Of a stretch of DNA of 64,000 nt, positions 1 to 10,706 are shown one piece after another (position 1 is the stretch's first letter; every line of letters starts with the position of its first letter). Location of the stretch: positions 2,673,713 to 2,737,712 of the forward strand of contig CM041201.1 in assembly GCA_023078555.1 (NCBI GenBank). Reading direction: 5' to 3'. The notes under the pieces are model-generated. The model worked only from the letters and a program-made list of their open reading frames with translations. It was not told the DNA's origin and did not search any database. This DNA is from Ulva prolifera (Eukaryota > Chlorophyta > Ulvophyceae > Ulvales > Ulvaceae). A program made the position numbers and the translations under genes.

Positions 1-523
1 GTGGATGGAGATAGATGTTCAGGTAGCAGCACCACTGCGTACACGCTGCCACGTGCAGACGAGTCGACCCGGCGGCGTTTGCATTCCCCGGCCGGCTTGC
101 TGGCATGGCCGCAGGATCTGGGGCCGCCCCGAGATTGCTGTTCCTCGAAAGCGCGGTGCACACTCCTTCAATCAGGCTGTGCCGTGCGGTTGCTCGTCCG
201 TGCTGCCGCCCCGCTGAAGGCATGCCATGCGGGCAAGGTGGGTTTTGGCGGGACTCACGGCCCCGTCCGATGACGAATCACCGATCATGGGCCAGCAGGC
301 ATGCCATCCCTCTTGATCCGCCCGGGGCTGACCCCGCTCGGCCTGCTCCAGCCGGCTGTTCAGCCCTGCTTGTTGCGTGGCGTGGTGGGTGGCCGCGTTG
401 CCCGGGGTCGTACGAGGGCCGGCGATGCCCAGACATCGCTCGGTTCGGGCTTCGGCGGGTGGGCCGCACGTTGGGGAGGGCTGCACGGAGGTGAGGTGTG
501 TCTGCTGCGTGATACCTGCCCAT

Positions 524-561
<38 letters not shown>

Positions 562-3226
562 CAATGGTCAGGGGGCCGTGGCACCCTGCAGTCGGACGGC
601 GCGGCCAGGTGGTGTCGTGACTGGCCGCGTCGGGCACGGCTGCTGATGATAGTTTTGCGCATTGTTCGGCATATGGGTGGGGGTGTGTGAAGGGTTGTGG
701 GGATCTGGTGTTTTCGTGCAGGGCTGCACATGTGGGTGCGTGTTGCTTTCACAAGGCACAGGATGGTCTGCGTTGTGGTGGGGCTGGGGCTGGGGGTGGC
801 TGCTTGTTCTGCTTAGTACGCTTGCTGTGGCTTGATTGTGGTCAATGTGGTGGTGCTGCAGTTGACTTTTTCCTGTGGTGCTACCTGCCACTCGCCGGTG
901 TCCCGGGACACACACGACACTGCAGATGGACTGCGAACATTAGAGGCCATCGGAGGTCTGAATGCCAGCGCAAGTACATTTCTCCATTCCTCATTGCTGT
1001 GCAGGCTGGGACCTGCGTACGTCCGTCGTGGTTGATGCTGCCGACTGTGAGATGCCAGACGTGCAGCGCGCTGCACGGATTCCTCGACTGGATTTTCGCT
1101 CACACTCAGCCCTTGCGGTCATAGGCGCATGTACACTGAATGCTATCCGCGCGGTCGCACCAGCCAGGAGTGCTACGTTCCACATGCACTGGAAAATACT
1201 GCGTTACGAGAAATCGATGTCCAAGGAGTCACTTGAGTTCTTTTGGCCACCGGAGTCAGCAGCCGGTGCAAGGGCCCCAGTGTCGGTGTGTGTAACAGAT
1301 GATTCACAAGAGATTCTGTTGCTGTATGTGTCGGCAGCTGCACCTGTTCACACTTTTGCAACAGCCCCAGTGTCAGTGCGGCCTGTGCGGGCCACAGCTC
1401 GGACAAGGCTGCACCCCACGCAAATAGCCGTGAGTGTTCTAGGCGGAAACATTGTTAGGTACTGCGTGACCGCTGCAATTGTTCGGCATAGCACGTCCGT
1501 TTTAGTCGACGTCATAGCGGCACTCCCCCCGCGTAGCATTGTACAACGCAGCTGAAGCCAGCGTGAGAGTGTGGAATGAGAAAGTCAGAAAAGGTTCGGA
1601 GTTCATGTGGTGAACATGTTACCGGAAACCGCCTTGTAACGTGTGGTGAGGAGCCGAACGTCGAAATCGTTCCGACTGTTCCTGTAGACACTGCAGCACT
1701 TGGGGGACAAACAGATCAAAACACAGCGGGTACAGGGCGTCCGCAATGATGAGCGGCAAAACAAAAATCTTTAAACTTTGTTGTGGAACTGCTGGCTCGC
1801 AACCCCGGAGAGCTTTGGTGCGTTCGTTCGGATTCATCAGCATGGCACTGCATCACATTTAGAGCTAGCGAAAGATGCTGAAATGACTGATCTCGACGAC
1901 GAACCTCAATCTAGACCTAGCCATGATACACACCAAGAAGTTATGCTACACCACCAGTCCAACACATAAGCATGGACGCCGATTCTCACTTCGTCACATT
2001 TGACGTCGCATTACAAATGGCGACTCACTCACGCGACAACGCGTAATGTCTGATGTACATTGTCAACAGGGCTTGACGATGTTGCGACGCGTGCGAGAGC
2101 GCATGTGGAAACCTGCCGCCGCAAAGGTCCTAAGCCTTCAGTTCATGCCGTGACGCGCTACATTTGAGAACGTGGGCCTGAAAGCAGCACAAAATGAACA
2201 GGTGATAAAAAAACACTTAAGCGTGCACAGAGCAGCTGAAACGCGTGGTCTTTTCACGACGAATGTGGCGCGCAGTTGCGAATACGTATACAACATGCAC
2301 CCAGGTACTACAGCCGTGCCACTGCGCATATGCACAAACTTACAACCTGCACCGGCACAGACATATACGTAGGGACCTACGTAGGAACCTTACTCAGTGA
2401 CGACATGAGATCAACAGGGCTCGCTGGCTAATCAACTTCTGGGCACGAGCATGCCCTATAGCTAGCAATGCATCATGAGGACGACTCAAACGGCATGCGC
2501 AGAGCTGTGGGAGTCAAGCTGTTGGGCCATACAGGGCTGCCGCGGTGAGTTGGCGAAGTCCGCCGCAGCATCACCAGCGGGAATCAAACTTGCTTCCAGG
2601 GCGTGCATATGCTAGGTAGCCCTGGTGTCATGACGGCCTGACCAGGCCGCGATCGCGCGCGATATGGAAAAATTCGATGTGCAGGGAGACTGCGCCTCAC
2701 ACTAGCTGCAGTGCATGCAGGGCACGACGCTCGTGATTGCACGAGCGTGGGCCACCGCTGTTCGAATTGTCGATAAAGTTTATGTGCTGTTCCGTGATTG
2801 CGGTCCCCAAGTAGGCACATGTATCCCCACGTAGGCCTTATTTGCAGTGCATGTGATTGCCCTGGTAGACAGTAGCAGCAGTGCTGGGAGTTCATAGACC
2901 CGTGCTGCAGACAAACACAAAGGACTATTGCTTCCGAGCAGCTGATTTGATTTTGAGAATGGGTAGCATCCGCTTGTTGCTGTTGCAAGTTGTTCTGGGA
3001 CGAATTTAAACCACACTGTACATGTGCTTCACCAAGACATTGATATCGCAGTGCCCTTGATCCGGAATTTGCACTCAAGTCATCCACACTCGAACTTCTC
3101 GACGGATGTGCGATTCCACTGCTTAATCTGCGTTCATGATGGAGTCAAAGAGCTAGCCGTAGCCCTTGTCAGTGTGTACTTGACTGTTTGCAAAACGCCC
3201 AACAACGTGTCGTGTTGTTGACGTAC
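1..3226. other. Region without a convincing gene
   Basis: Both strands carry only short open frames with low-complexity or Cys/Arg/Pro-biased translations. The longest, 962-1555 on the plus strand (197 codons), resembles no family I know and shows no splice structure, so it is not called. The stretch holds the poly-G run at 524-560 and several GT-rich patches. No RNA gene was recognised. Confidence 0.5.
524..560 (+). repeat. Poly-G homopolymer, 37 nt
   Basis: An uninterrupted run of 37 G follows cat at 521-523. It lies in a region with no supported gene. Runs of this length are prone to slippage and sequencing error, so the exact length is uncertain. On the minus strand it would read as poly-proline in two overlapping frames, which explains spurious open frames there. 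Confidence 0.95.
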
Positions 3227-3240
3227 ACCGCAGCCCAGAG

Positions 3241-3332
3241 TACATTACAAAAGAGTGAATGGGAGAAGACAAACACCAAAACCGACTCTCATCCGAATCA
3301 ACAGCAACACATACACACACGATCACACTACA
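3241..3332 (-). mobile_element. Short retroposon insertion, 92 bp, with 14-bp target-site duplication
   Basis: The insert is flanked by 14-bp direct repeats at 3227-3240 and 3333-3346 (accgcagcccagag / accgcagcccggag, one mismatch). Its first part (about 3247-3302) matches the insert at 3603-3664 closely. In minus-strand sense the element ends in TTTTGTAATG. Duplications of this size, variable insert length and constant 3' end are what target-primed reverse transcription of a LINE or SINE leaves. The autonomous parent is not visible here. Confidence 0.6.
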
Positions 3333-3602
3333 ACCGCAGCCCGGAGACGAACGAGCGCCGTGCACTAGTGCAGATCTGCAGATCTGCTTCGCCTGTTCAG
3401 GCGTCCCTGCACTGCAGTCATGACGCTGTAAATTCAAATCTTACTTTTTCTCGATGCCGGTTTTCTCTGCGTGCCTTGGACAACGTTGGTACCGCAAGCG
3501 CATTGCTTCATCGCGATCGGCCGCCCTTGCATTGGGCAATTGGGTTCGACCTGCACATGCCGCGTTGTGCCTGCGCTGCGGCGCGCCGCTCCGGCTTACA
3601 CA

Positions 3603-3664
3603 GCCAGTTACAAAAGAGTGAACGGGAGAAAACAAACACTGAAACCGAATCTCATCCGAATCAA
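3603..3664 (-). mobile_element. Short retroposon insertion, 62 bp, with perfect 14-bp target-site duplication
   Basis: Identical 14-bp direct repeats (ctccggcttacaca) lie at 3589-3602 and 3665-3678. The insert shares about 57 bp at roughly 85-90 percent identity with the element at 3241-3332 but is shorter at its minus-strand 5' side, as expected of 5' truncation. Minus-strand sense 3' end is CTTTTGTAAC. Confidence 0.7.
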
Positions 3665-3678
3665 CTCCGGCTTACACA

Positions 3679-4240
3679 TGCCTTCTCCGTTCTCCCCACA
3701 GCGCTCGCCGGGTCCGCTCTCCCCGCATAATAGCCCTGCGTTATGCGTGCTATGTATGCATATTTCATGTTAGTAGTGCACGAGATCGATACTGCATGGG
3801 AGGAAAAGTGCTGGGAGTGATTAGTACAGTTTGAAGCGCATGCATATGCTCAATGCATGTGTCTGCCAGTGCTCAATGCATGTGTCTGCGTCATTCATGA
3901 ATATCGCGAAGGGGCTTCCACATTTCACCAGGGAGCACATGTAGGGTTGGTCTAGCGAGGGAACACGGAACACAGCCGTTTCATGTGAGTTTCATGTGAG
4001 ATCTCGCACGGCCTCTGCTGGGGAGGGTAGGGCCAATACTGATCCATATACAGGCCCGGCTGTTCCAGGTGTAAAGTAAAGTAAATCTAAATTTACTGAG
4101 CCGTATCCTATTGGACATTGACAACTGCGAGTCAACGGGACCACACATGCCGAAGGGGTAAACCACCTGGAAACCCCCCTCAGACGACCATGCGCAACTC
4201 ACAGGGCCTCCTCCTGTGCTAAGCGAGGTGGTCACGTACG
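3679..4240. other. Intergenic, nothing recognised
   Basis: No open frame with family resemblance on either strand. It contains a short imperfect duplication around 3840-3890 (tgctcaatgcatgtgtctgc appears twice) and a repeated catgtgag near 3980-4000. No promoter or RNA gene is supported. Confidence 0.4.
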
Positions 4241-4340
4241 GCCGTTTCGATTCCCCAAAGCGCACGCAGAATCAAACCCACGACCTCCTGAAACGGAGGG
4301 GGTAGCTTTTAATCCGTCCTCAACCCATTGGACCCATGGA
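4241..4340 (-). repeat. tRNA-related, SINE-like sequence
   Basis: Read on the minus strand, the stretch contains an anticodon-arm-like CCTCC/GGAGG stem around GTTTCA, then AGGTC and GTGGGTTTGATTC, which resembles the variable loop and T-arm (B box) of a tRNA. The acceptor and T stems do not pair properly, so it is not a working tRNA; a tRNA-derived SINE head is more likely. A similar GGGTTTGATCT motif occurs at about 63510. Confidence 0.3.
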
Positions 4341-4695
4341 CCCATGGTGTTGCACAGTGGTTATGGTGGGATTGCCTCACCTGGGTGCGCCACCAGGCAA
4401 GGTGTGCCACCAATGGGTGAGCTACTTTGTAAGTCACAGGTTGTCTCTCGAATCCACCTGAAATAGCATTCTTTGTAAATCATATGCCTCAAGGTGTCCA
4501 TGTGATATGCTGATTGCAGGATTTGTTGCGCATGGAAGCATGTATTCATGAGTGATCATAAACTTGAGGATTGTGCCAGCCAGCTGGCTAGAGGTGCACA
4601 TCTGCTACATGTGCACGCGGATGTGGCCATCTTGGTGATGCTGCAGCTGGTTCCCATTTTCAAACAATGGCCTAGCAATGTGTGGCAACATCCCA

Positions 4696-4938
4696 TCCGG
4701 ATGGGATGGGCCGGCCCATGGGATGCAGTTTGTGCCGATCAGTTTGTGCCGATCTGCAGTTTGTGTCAATCATCCGGAACTGTATGGGCTGTGCGTGCGC
4801 TGGTTGCGGCTGTGGCGTGGGTACGATATCGGCCATATGGGCCGGGCTGGTGGTTATGTGTTGGTGGTTGTGTTCTTGTGATGCTTTCGCGGTGCGGCCT
4901 GCCTTGCCGCTGTCATCCTTGCAATTGTAACACAAAAA
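4696..4938 (+). mobile_element. Retroposon copy, about 243 bp, ending in TTGTAAC plus A-rich tail
   Basis: Flanked by 9-bp direct repeats (aacatccca) at 4687-4695 and 4939-4947. Its 3' part (cgcggtgcggcctgccttg, then ..TTGTAACACA and an A run) matches the dispersed family seen inverted in the dynein intron at 34632-34871 and at 41648-42000. Length is close to the dynein-intron copy. Boundaries rest on the short duplication. Confidence 0.5.
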
Positions 4939-4947
4939 AACATCCCA

Positions 4948-5598
4948 GTCCAGGAATTGCATCATACTTGCACAGATATGGGGACAGGATCATGGCCATG
5001 GGGACCACCTGACACTTCCACTGGCCAGCCAGCGATCGACAGATGCTGTGTCGTGCGCACGCCGTACGTGGCGTCCTGGATGCTACTGATATACGTATTT
5101 ACAATGTGCTACTGTTCGTGCTGCAATTCATGCCTCTAGCTGCTGCTGTAACATGTGCTTTGTAGTGTATGCCTCTGGCCATGGCACTGTCTGAAACGCT
5201 CTACACGAGGGTAGCTAGCCCTTTCCATGTGGGAAGGGCTAGCTACAGGATGCTCCACGGTCCCATGAGCCTCCACGGGCACAGTGTTAATTCAAGAGCT
5301 CAGTCACATTGAACAGACTGTGATGAAGTAGTTGCAGCCTGCTCCTCGGCTCTGTCCAGTTGAGCACACGGTCCATCGGCAAATGAATTCTGAAACTCTA
5401 GCTACTCCCATTCTCGCCTCCTGAGCGCTCCAAGCCATATGGCCCTGACGACAACCGAACTTTGCAGTGCAGCAGCCTCGACTGCTACAGACCTGAAGCC
5501 TACAGCCATCCGCACAGGCACGGACCAGGTTAACCGTACAAGGCACGGCAGACGATCTCCACCGCATCAGCCACCTTCAAGCAGTGCCATCCAGTAAC
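4948..5598. other. Upstream region of the CBM1 gene
   Basis: No gene is supported. The stretch presumably holds the promoter and 5' UTR of the gene starting at 5599, but no TATA box could be singled out. A short inverted repeat, ctagccctttcc with ggaaagggctag, lies at about 5215-5243 and could form a 12-bp stem. Confidence 0.35.
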
Positions 5599-8500
5599 AT
5601 GGCAGTGCAGCTCGTGCTTGCAGCGTCCCTGGCGCACATCACCCAGCGCCTGCACGTAGCAGCCCAGCCTGGGTCAGCGTTTGGCATCCTTGAGGAGGTC
5701 GCCCCTCCAATCCAGGACTTCAGCTCGGTGTCTCTGCTACGAGAGTCCTACAGCACCTGGTTCGATGGCTGTGGGCAGCAGGCCTGCGGCTGCGGGGTCC
5801 CGCCGGAGCTCCTGAAAGACGAGAATGGCAAGACTGTGTACCACGTGGCCCTCAACGTCCAAAACACTGCCATCAACAGCCCCCACCTGCAGCGCCCGGT
5901 GCCAGCTGCTCAGTCCGACGAAATGGGCCTGTGGGAAAATGGCAAAAACTGCGGTCGCTGGGTCGAGATCGAGTTCCAGGAGGATTGCTTGGGGCTGGGG
6001 CTCACAGCGAGCAACCCTCCTGACGTGTGTGGAGTGAACCCCTTCTTTGAGAACCCCCTGGAGCAGCCGGAGTTCAAGAGTGATGGCCTGACGGGCACCA
6101 AGATGTATGCCGTCGTTGCGGACTCGTGCCAAGGTGAGCCCACCTGCCAGCGGGGCCCGTGAGTGTGGCAGTCACTGGACTGCCACCTGCCAGCGGGGCC
6201 CGTGGGGCACCACCGTGGTGACCTTGTAGACGCCCTATGTATCCGGGCCGTAGAATACGATCTATCTTGGCTGGCTGCACTATCCTGCGTGAGTTGGATG
6301 CAGCACTGGTACGCAGTGCAGTTTGTCGACAGCTCTGCACATGTTTCATCGCTGGCACCCTGGCAACCTAAGCTTGCTCGGGGCCTGAAGCTCAGAACCA
6401 CCTGGTGTCGCAACGGGGACGGCATGTCGGACGCAAGGCATGCATGGACACAAGGCGTGGTCCCAGGACTGCTGGTGTGTTGAGTGCCAGGCGGAGGACC
6501 TGACGGTGCTGCCTGCCACTGACCTGCTGAGACTCTGCTGTATTCACTTGACCTGACTGTGTGTGCCTTGCTGCCATCTCTTCGGGAGCACAATCTTGGA
6601 CATCTCGAAGCGGGCGACATCTTTCATGTTACTTTGTCCAGGTTGCTGGCATAAACATGCAAGTTTAGTGGTCTGTGGTGAAATCTACGGATTTCCAGGC
6701 CTGATTTACACATGGTGAATGCCGTATCTGTCCTTGCCGAGCAGCTCTGGCAGAGCCTTTAGTCTGGGGTAACATTTACGGCCTGCTTTTGCAGCAAATG
6801 CATTCCAGTGTGCTGCAGATGGAAACCTGTGGTGCCGCAACGATGTCTTCCATCTTGACCTGCAGTCCGCTCTTGTGCGAGACTTTTGTGGAGACGGCAG
6901 CACCTCGTGCTTCAACTCCAGGCATCTTAAGTGGCGATTCATGGACAGCCGCCCCTCCACTGGTGAATCAGGCCTATCCTTGCCAGATGACATTCAGTTT
7001 GCCTGGTTCTGCAGCTCAAACTTCCCCTGGTGCGCTCTGCAGGCTTCTTGAAAGGCTCGCCACAGTCATTTGCTCCACAAGCTGCATTGCCTAGTCGGTG
7101 CAGCAGTGAGTGGCTCATTGCCGCCGCCGACCAGATTCAAATCAACATACAAAATGGAACTCTGTCAGCCTACCTGACTAAAAGTCTGACATTCACGTCT
7201 GTGAGCCTGGATATGCAGTCTGATTCAGGTTATAGCCTCAAGACAGAGAAGCCAGTGCTCTGATTGCTGTGATACATGCTGTAGTATGCATGGTCTGTGA
7301 AGCTCCTGGTGCTCACTGATATCCTGGCTCTTCCTAGCCAGGAGTCATCTCCTTCTCTTCCTTTGCATACTTCTGGGCCTTCACATGGTGTAGTTAACAG
7401 GGTGGTGTGGGTGTCCAGTTTGGGACTGCTGTGTGGCTAAAGGCTACATGCCACCACTCACTCAGCCGGTGACAGTGGTGACAGTAAGTTCATGACCATT
7501 CAGGTTCAACTATGACCTTTTGCATTGTGTCCATCTCTTGCATGTAGCACTAACTTCTCTGCTTTCTCAGGCATTACATCACTGATGCTTTGCCTGTGAA
7601 ATTACTCATCTGCATGCTGCATGCATACATTCTGTATCCTCAGCCAAATGTCTGCCATAGCTTGTGATGCAGACTTCAAGCATGTCAGTGTGTATCACTT
7701 CCTGTTGGCTGTGCAGGCATGCGATGCTGGTGGTATACAACCTCAAGAATGGCGTCTCAATGGTCAAGGCCAATGGGTACAATGCCAGAGTGTCCAATGG
7801 CGACGCTGGCCAGCAGTGGGTGCTTGATCGTGAGTCTTTCAGCAGCACATCACAGCCGTTCATGGAGGCCTTGACAATTGAAGTGATTGACAGAGACGGG
7901 GCGGGCGATGGCATCGAGTACTTCCTGCTGCTTGACACGGAAGCCTTTGATGCAGACTGCGCCTCAGGCCTGAACGCCTCCCCAGCACCTGTCCTTGGTG
8001 AGCTAATCAAACTCCAATATCGGATATCTCATAGTCTTGTTGCCTTGCTGCTGTCTCATTGTTCCTGCCCCTGCTCCGGGCCCTGCAGTGGCCGGCAGGT
8101 ATAACCCACACCTGCAACATCTACTGCAGCCTGCAGTGGCAGGCAGCAATCGAGCATTCGAATGGGTTCGCCTGGTGTTTTTTGCAATCCAGGCATGTGA
8201 CTGCTACACCAAGACTTGAAAGGATCCAGTGGTCTAGCGGTCAAGTCGCTGGATTGTCACAGCATCACAGAATTGACATAACCGGCCGAGGTTCGCCCTA
8301 CATGATCGGGACCACTTGAGTGTCATAGCAGAGCTGTGCAGCGCAAGGGCAGGCGTGCCTTGTTCTTCAGCGTGTCAAACATCACCATAGAAGTCACCAG
8401 ATCCTTGTGGAATGCACTGACACAGTCGCCTAATGCTTGCAGCCGAGCTGCCGGAAGTGGAGGTCCCATCAGATGAGACGCCAGATGTCTGCAATGAGCC

Positions 8501-9417
8501 AAGGCCGGTGTTGGAGCAGTGTGGCGGCCAGGGCTGGTCTGGCGATACATGCTGCGAGGTGGGCTCTACATGCGTGGTCCAGAACCGCTTCTATTCTCAG
8601 TGCCTACCCGAGTGCGTCCTGCACCACTTCCAGGATCCAGCAATGCCCGGGCCGCACTCCAGTGCCTTACACACCGGGCGTTCATCTCCAATCCTCTCCC
8701 GCCTCACCGGCATGTGCTCTTGGTGGCATCAGACACTGAAGGCTGATCTCAGTGCTCAGCGTCTGATGCCATCACAACTGTTCAATACTGGAATAGTGCT
8801 GCGTGCTTCAGTCCGCCCAAGATGACACAATTACCAATCTCTACATCAAATCACAATGATGCGGATCAAGGTAGACAACTGGACAATGCTTTCAACGCAG
8901 TCACCCATGACAGTGATAATAGCACAGCTGCGTGGCATCTTGGCTACTTCTGAGGCCTACATGCCACATGAGTCCCGTATCGATACCGCGGTCACTTCAG
9001 GACAACGGCCAACGCAGCAGAGCGATGCTTGGGTTTGGCTGTAAACTGTGGTGATTGATATGCAGTCCATCAGACCCAGAGGAACCAACAGACCCTCCAC
9101 AGGACCCTCCCTCGCCCCCTCCACAGCCGGAGGAGCCAACGGAGCCCCCACAAGACCCGCCTACACCACCTCCAGAGCCGGAGGAGCCGGAAGAGCCTAC
9201 CACCCCACCTACTCCGGAGCCGGAAGAGCCTACCACCCCACCTACTCCGGAGCCGGAAGAGCCCACAGATCCCTCACAGGATCCACCCCCTCCCTCAGAG
9301 CCATGCCAGGGTCTTTGGGGGCAATGTGGAGGAGCCAATTGGGGCGGTTCCACATGCTGCGATGCCGGAGTCTGTGCCTTCCAGAACCCTTTCTACTCCC
9401 AGTGTTTGCTAGCATGA
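5599..9417 (+). CDS. Secreted expansin/GH45-like protein with two CBM1 cellulose-binding modules
   Basis: Five exons (5599-6133, 6819-7029, 7717-7997, 8443-8611, 9066-9417) join in frame through four GT-AG introns to give 515 residues. Residues 1-22 look like a signal peptide. About 50-340 form the main domain: a Cys-rich TWFDGCGQQACGCG segment, then ADSC..GNLWCRNDVFHLDL, whose D-C and HLDL pattern recalls the double-psi beta-barrel of expansins and GH45 proteins; the family call is tentative. Residues 367-397 (QCGGQGWSGDTCC...FYSQC) and 482-515 (WGQCGGANWGGSTCC...FYSQC) are clear CBM1 modules with their cysteines and aromatic binding residues. Residues 399-480 are a Pro/Glu/Thr linker. The protein should act outside the cell on cellulose or a similar wall glucan. 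The ATG at 5599 is chosen because it opens the signal peptide. CBM1 is mainly fungal, so transfer is possible, though the introns look native. Confidence 0.8.
8224..8320 (+). repeat. tRNA-related, SINE-like sequence in an intron
   Basis: Lies in intron 3 of the CBM1 gene. It has an A-box-like TGGTCTAGCGG at about 8230 and a B-box-like GAGGTTCGCCC at about 8289. The stems needed for a tRNA cloverleaf are incomplete, so it reads as a degenerate tRNA-derived element, not a functional tRNA. Confidence 0.3.
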
Positions 9418-10274
9418 GCTACGAAAGCTGCGTCAGCTGTGGCAGGCCATGGGATCAAAGAGCACGGGAATAAGACCGAGTGATTCGTTCTATGATCAGA
9501 ATCCGTCATGGTTGCAGTAGACCAAAAGATTGATGGGGATGTGCTCAGACAAATGTAGTGCTGGAAGAATTCCGGCACTGCAGGAATAACAAGGCAGAAT
9601 TGAAGCGGAATGCAAGGCCCGACATGCCCAACTTGGGGCATGCATAACAGTTTTGGGCTGGAACGTTGTGCTAAGCGTACATTGTTATCGTCAGTCCAAA
9701 CCAAGGTTGATGGACCTTTTCTCTCTTTCAGTGGGTGCCTATATACCATCGCAAGATGAAGGACGTTTTTCCAGCAGAATACAACATCACACTGCCATGT
9801 AAGTCGATGTATGTCATTTTTTTATTGTTGTTTGAACATTCAGGCTGCCCGCTCAATCCAACATAGGCTGAAACATTGGGACAAGAAAAAGGCTCGAGGA
9901 GAAATGTCTCAGATCGAGGCGCATTTTGCACGCAAAGCTGGAATCATGAGTCTGCATCAAGCAGTGGACGTGCTAAATCTGCTGGTGAAGCCGAAGGTGT
10001 GGTAGCAGAGGGAGTTAGATCCGCCGACTGAACACTTTCGACATGCCTACCAGAGAACACGAAATCCGTTCGGTAGCAGCAGCATGCGTTGCTTACATTC
10101 AGAAGCAGGCACAAATGGCTCCTTGCAGCAAAAACCGTGGAAAATCGACTAGGCTGGGTACGCAAAACGTCTACATAACTTTTTTCGCTATACTACAGCT
10201 CGCACAAACATGCACATCGATATATTGGAAGCATACATGCTGGATCATTGCATAAGAGCGCTGGTCGGCTCCCG
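9418..10274. other. 3' flank of the CBM1 gene and intergenic sequence
   Basis: A TGTAA, the green-algal type of poly(A) signal, lies at 9798-9802, 381 nt after the stop; it also sits in a good splice-donor context (catgtaagtcg). The open frame at 9842-10005 (AARSIQHRLKHWDKKK...) is protein-like and follows a plausible attcag acceptor, but I could not join it to an upstream exon in frame, so it is not called as a gene. Confidence 0.35.
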
Positions 10275-10394
10275 CGGAGTGCTATTATGGTGGAATAAGA
10301 ATTTCCGGGATCCGAAACAGCACCTCAACACCAGCGGAGTGCTATTATGGTGGAATAAGAATTTCCGGGATCCGCAACAGCACCTCAACACCAG
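10275..10394 (+). repeat. Tandem duplication, 2 x 60 bp
   Basis: Copies at 10275-10334 and 10335-10394 begin gcggagtgctattatggtgg and end cacctcaacaccag. They differ at a single base (a at 10315, c at 10375), so the duplication is recent. It lies about 310 bp upstream of the Lifeguard-type start codon, in the probable promoter or 5' UTR. Because 60 is a multiple of three, a frame across it stays open, but no protein is recognised. Confidence 0.9.
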
Positions 10395-10706
10395 GGCTGA
10401 ACAGCATAGGCTGTAGCGTGTAGCAGGCTTTCGAAGCTCGAATTGCAGAATAACGCAGCCGTGGTGCTTGGAGTGCTGAGGATCAGGATCCTGGTGGCCA
10501 CATCGGATGCCGCGTCGGAAATGGTCTCAGGCAGCACAGCCCACGTACACACCAGCTGTGGAGACGCGGAGATCGTCGACTTCAAAGACAGCATATCATG
10601 CCACAACTTTGTGGAAACAGCTCAGTCTGAGCTCCTCCCTGGCTTTCAACACCGACGTGTTCTGCATTCCGGTTGCTTTGTCCTCAGCTTACCAACGCCA
10701 GCAATC

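Noticed and set aside
172-637. Minus-strand proteins with long poly-proline tracts
   Set aside because: They are translations of the 37-G homopolymer with random flanks.
962-1555. 197-codon plus-strand frame as a gene
   Set aside because: No family resemblance, no supporting splice sites, and the opposite strand is also open across much of it, as expected in GC-rich DNA.
8224-8320. Functional tRNA gene
   Set aside because: A- and B-box-like motifs are present but the acceptor and T stems do not pair.
9842-10005. Terminal exon AARSIQHRLKHWDKKK as a gene
   Set aside because: The upstream candidate exon at 9731-9797 could not be joined to it in an open frame in any phase.
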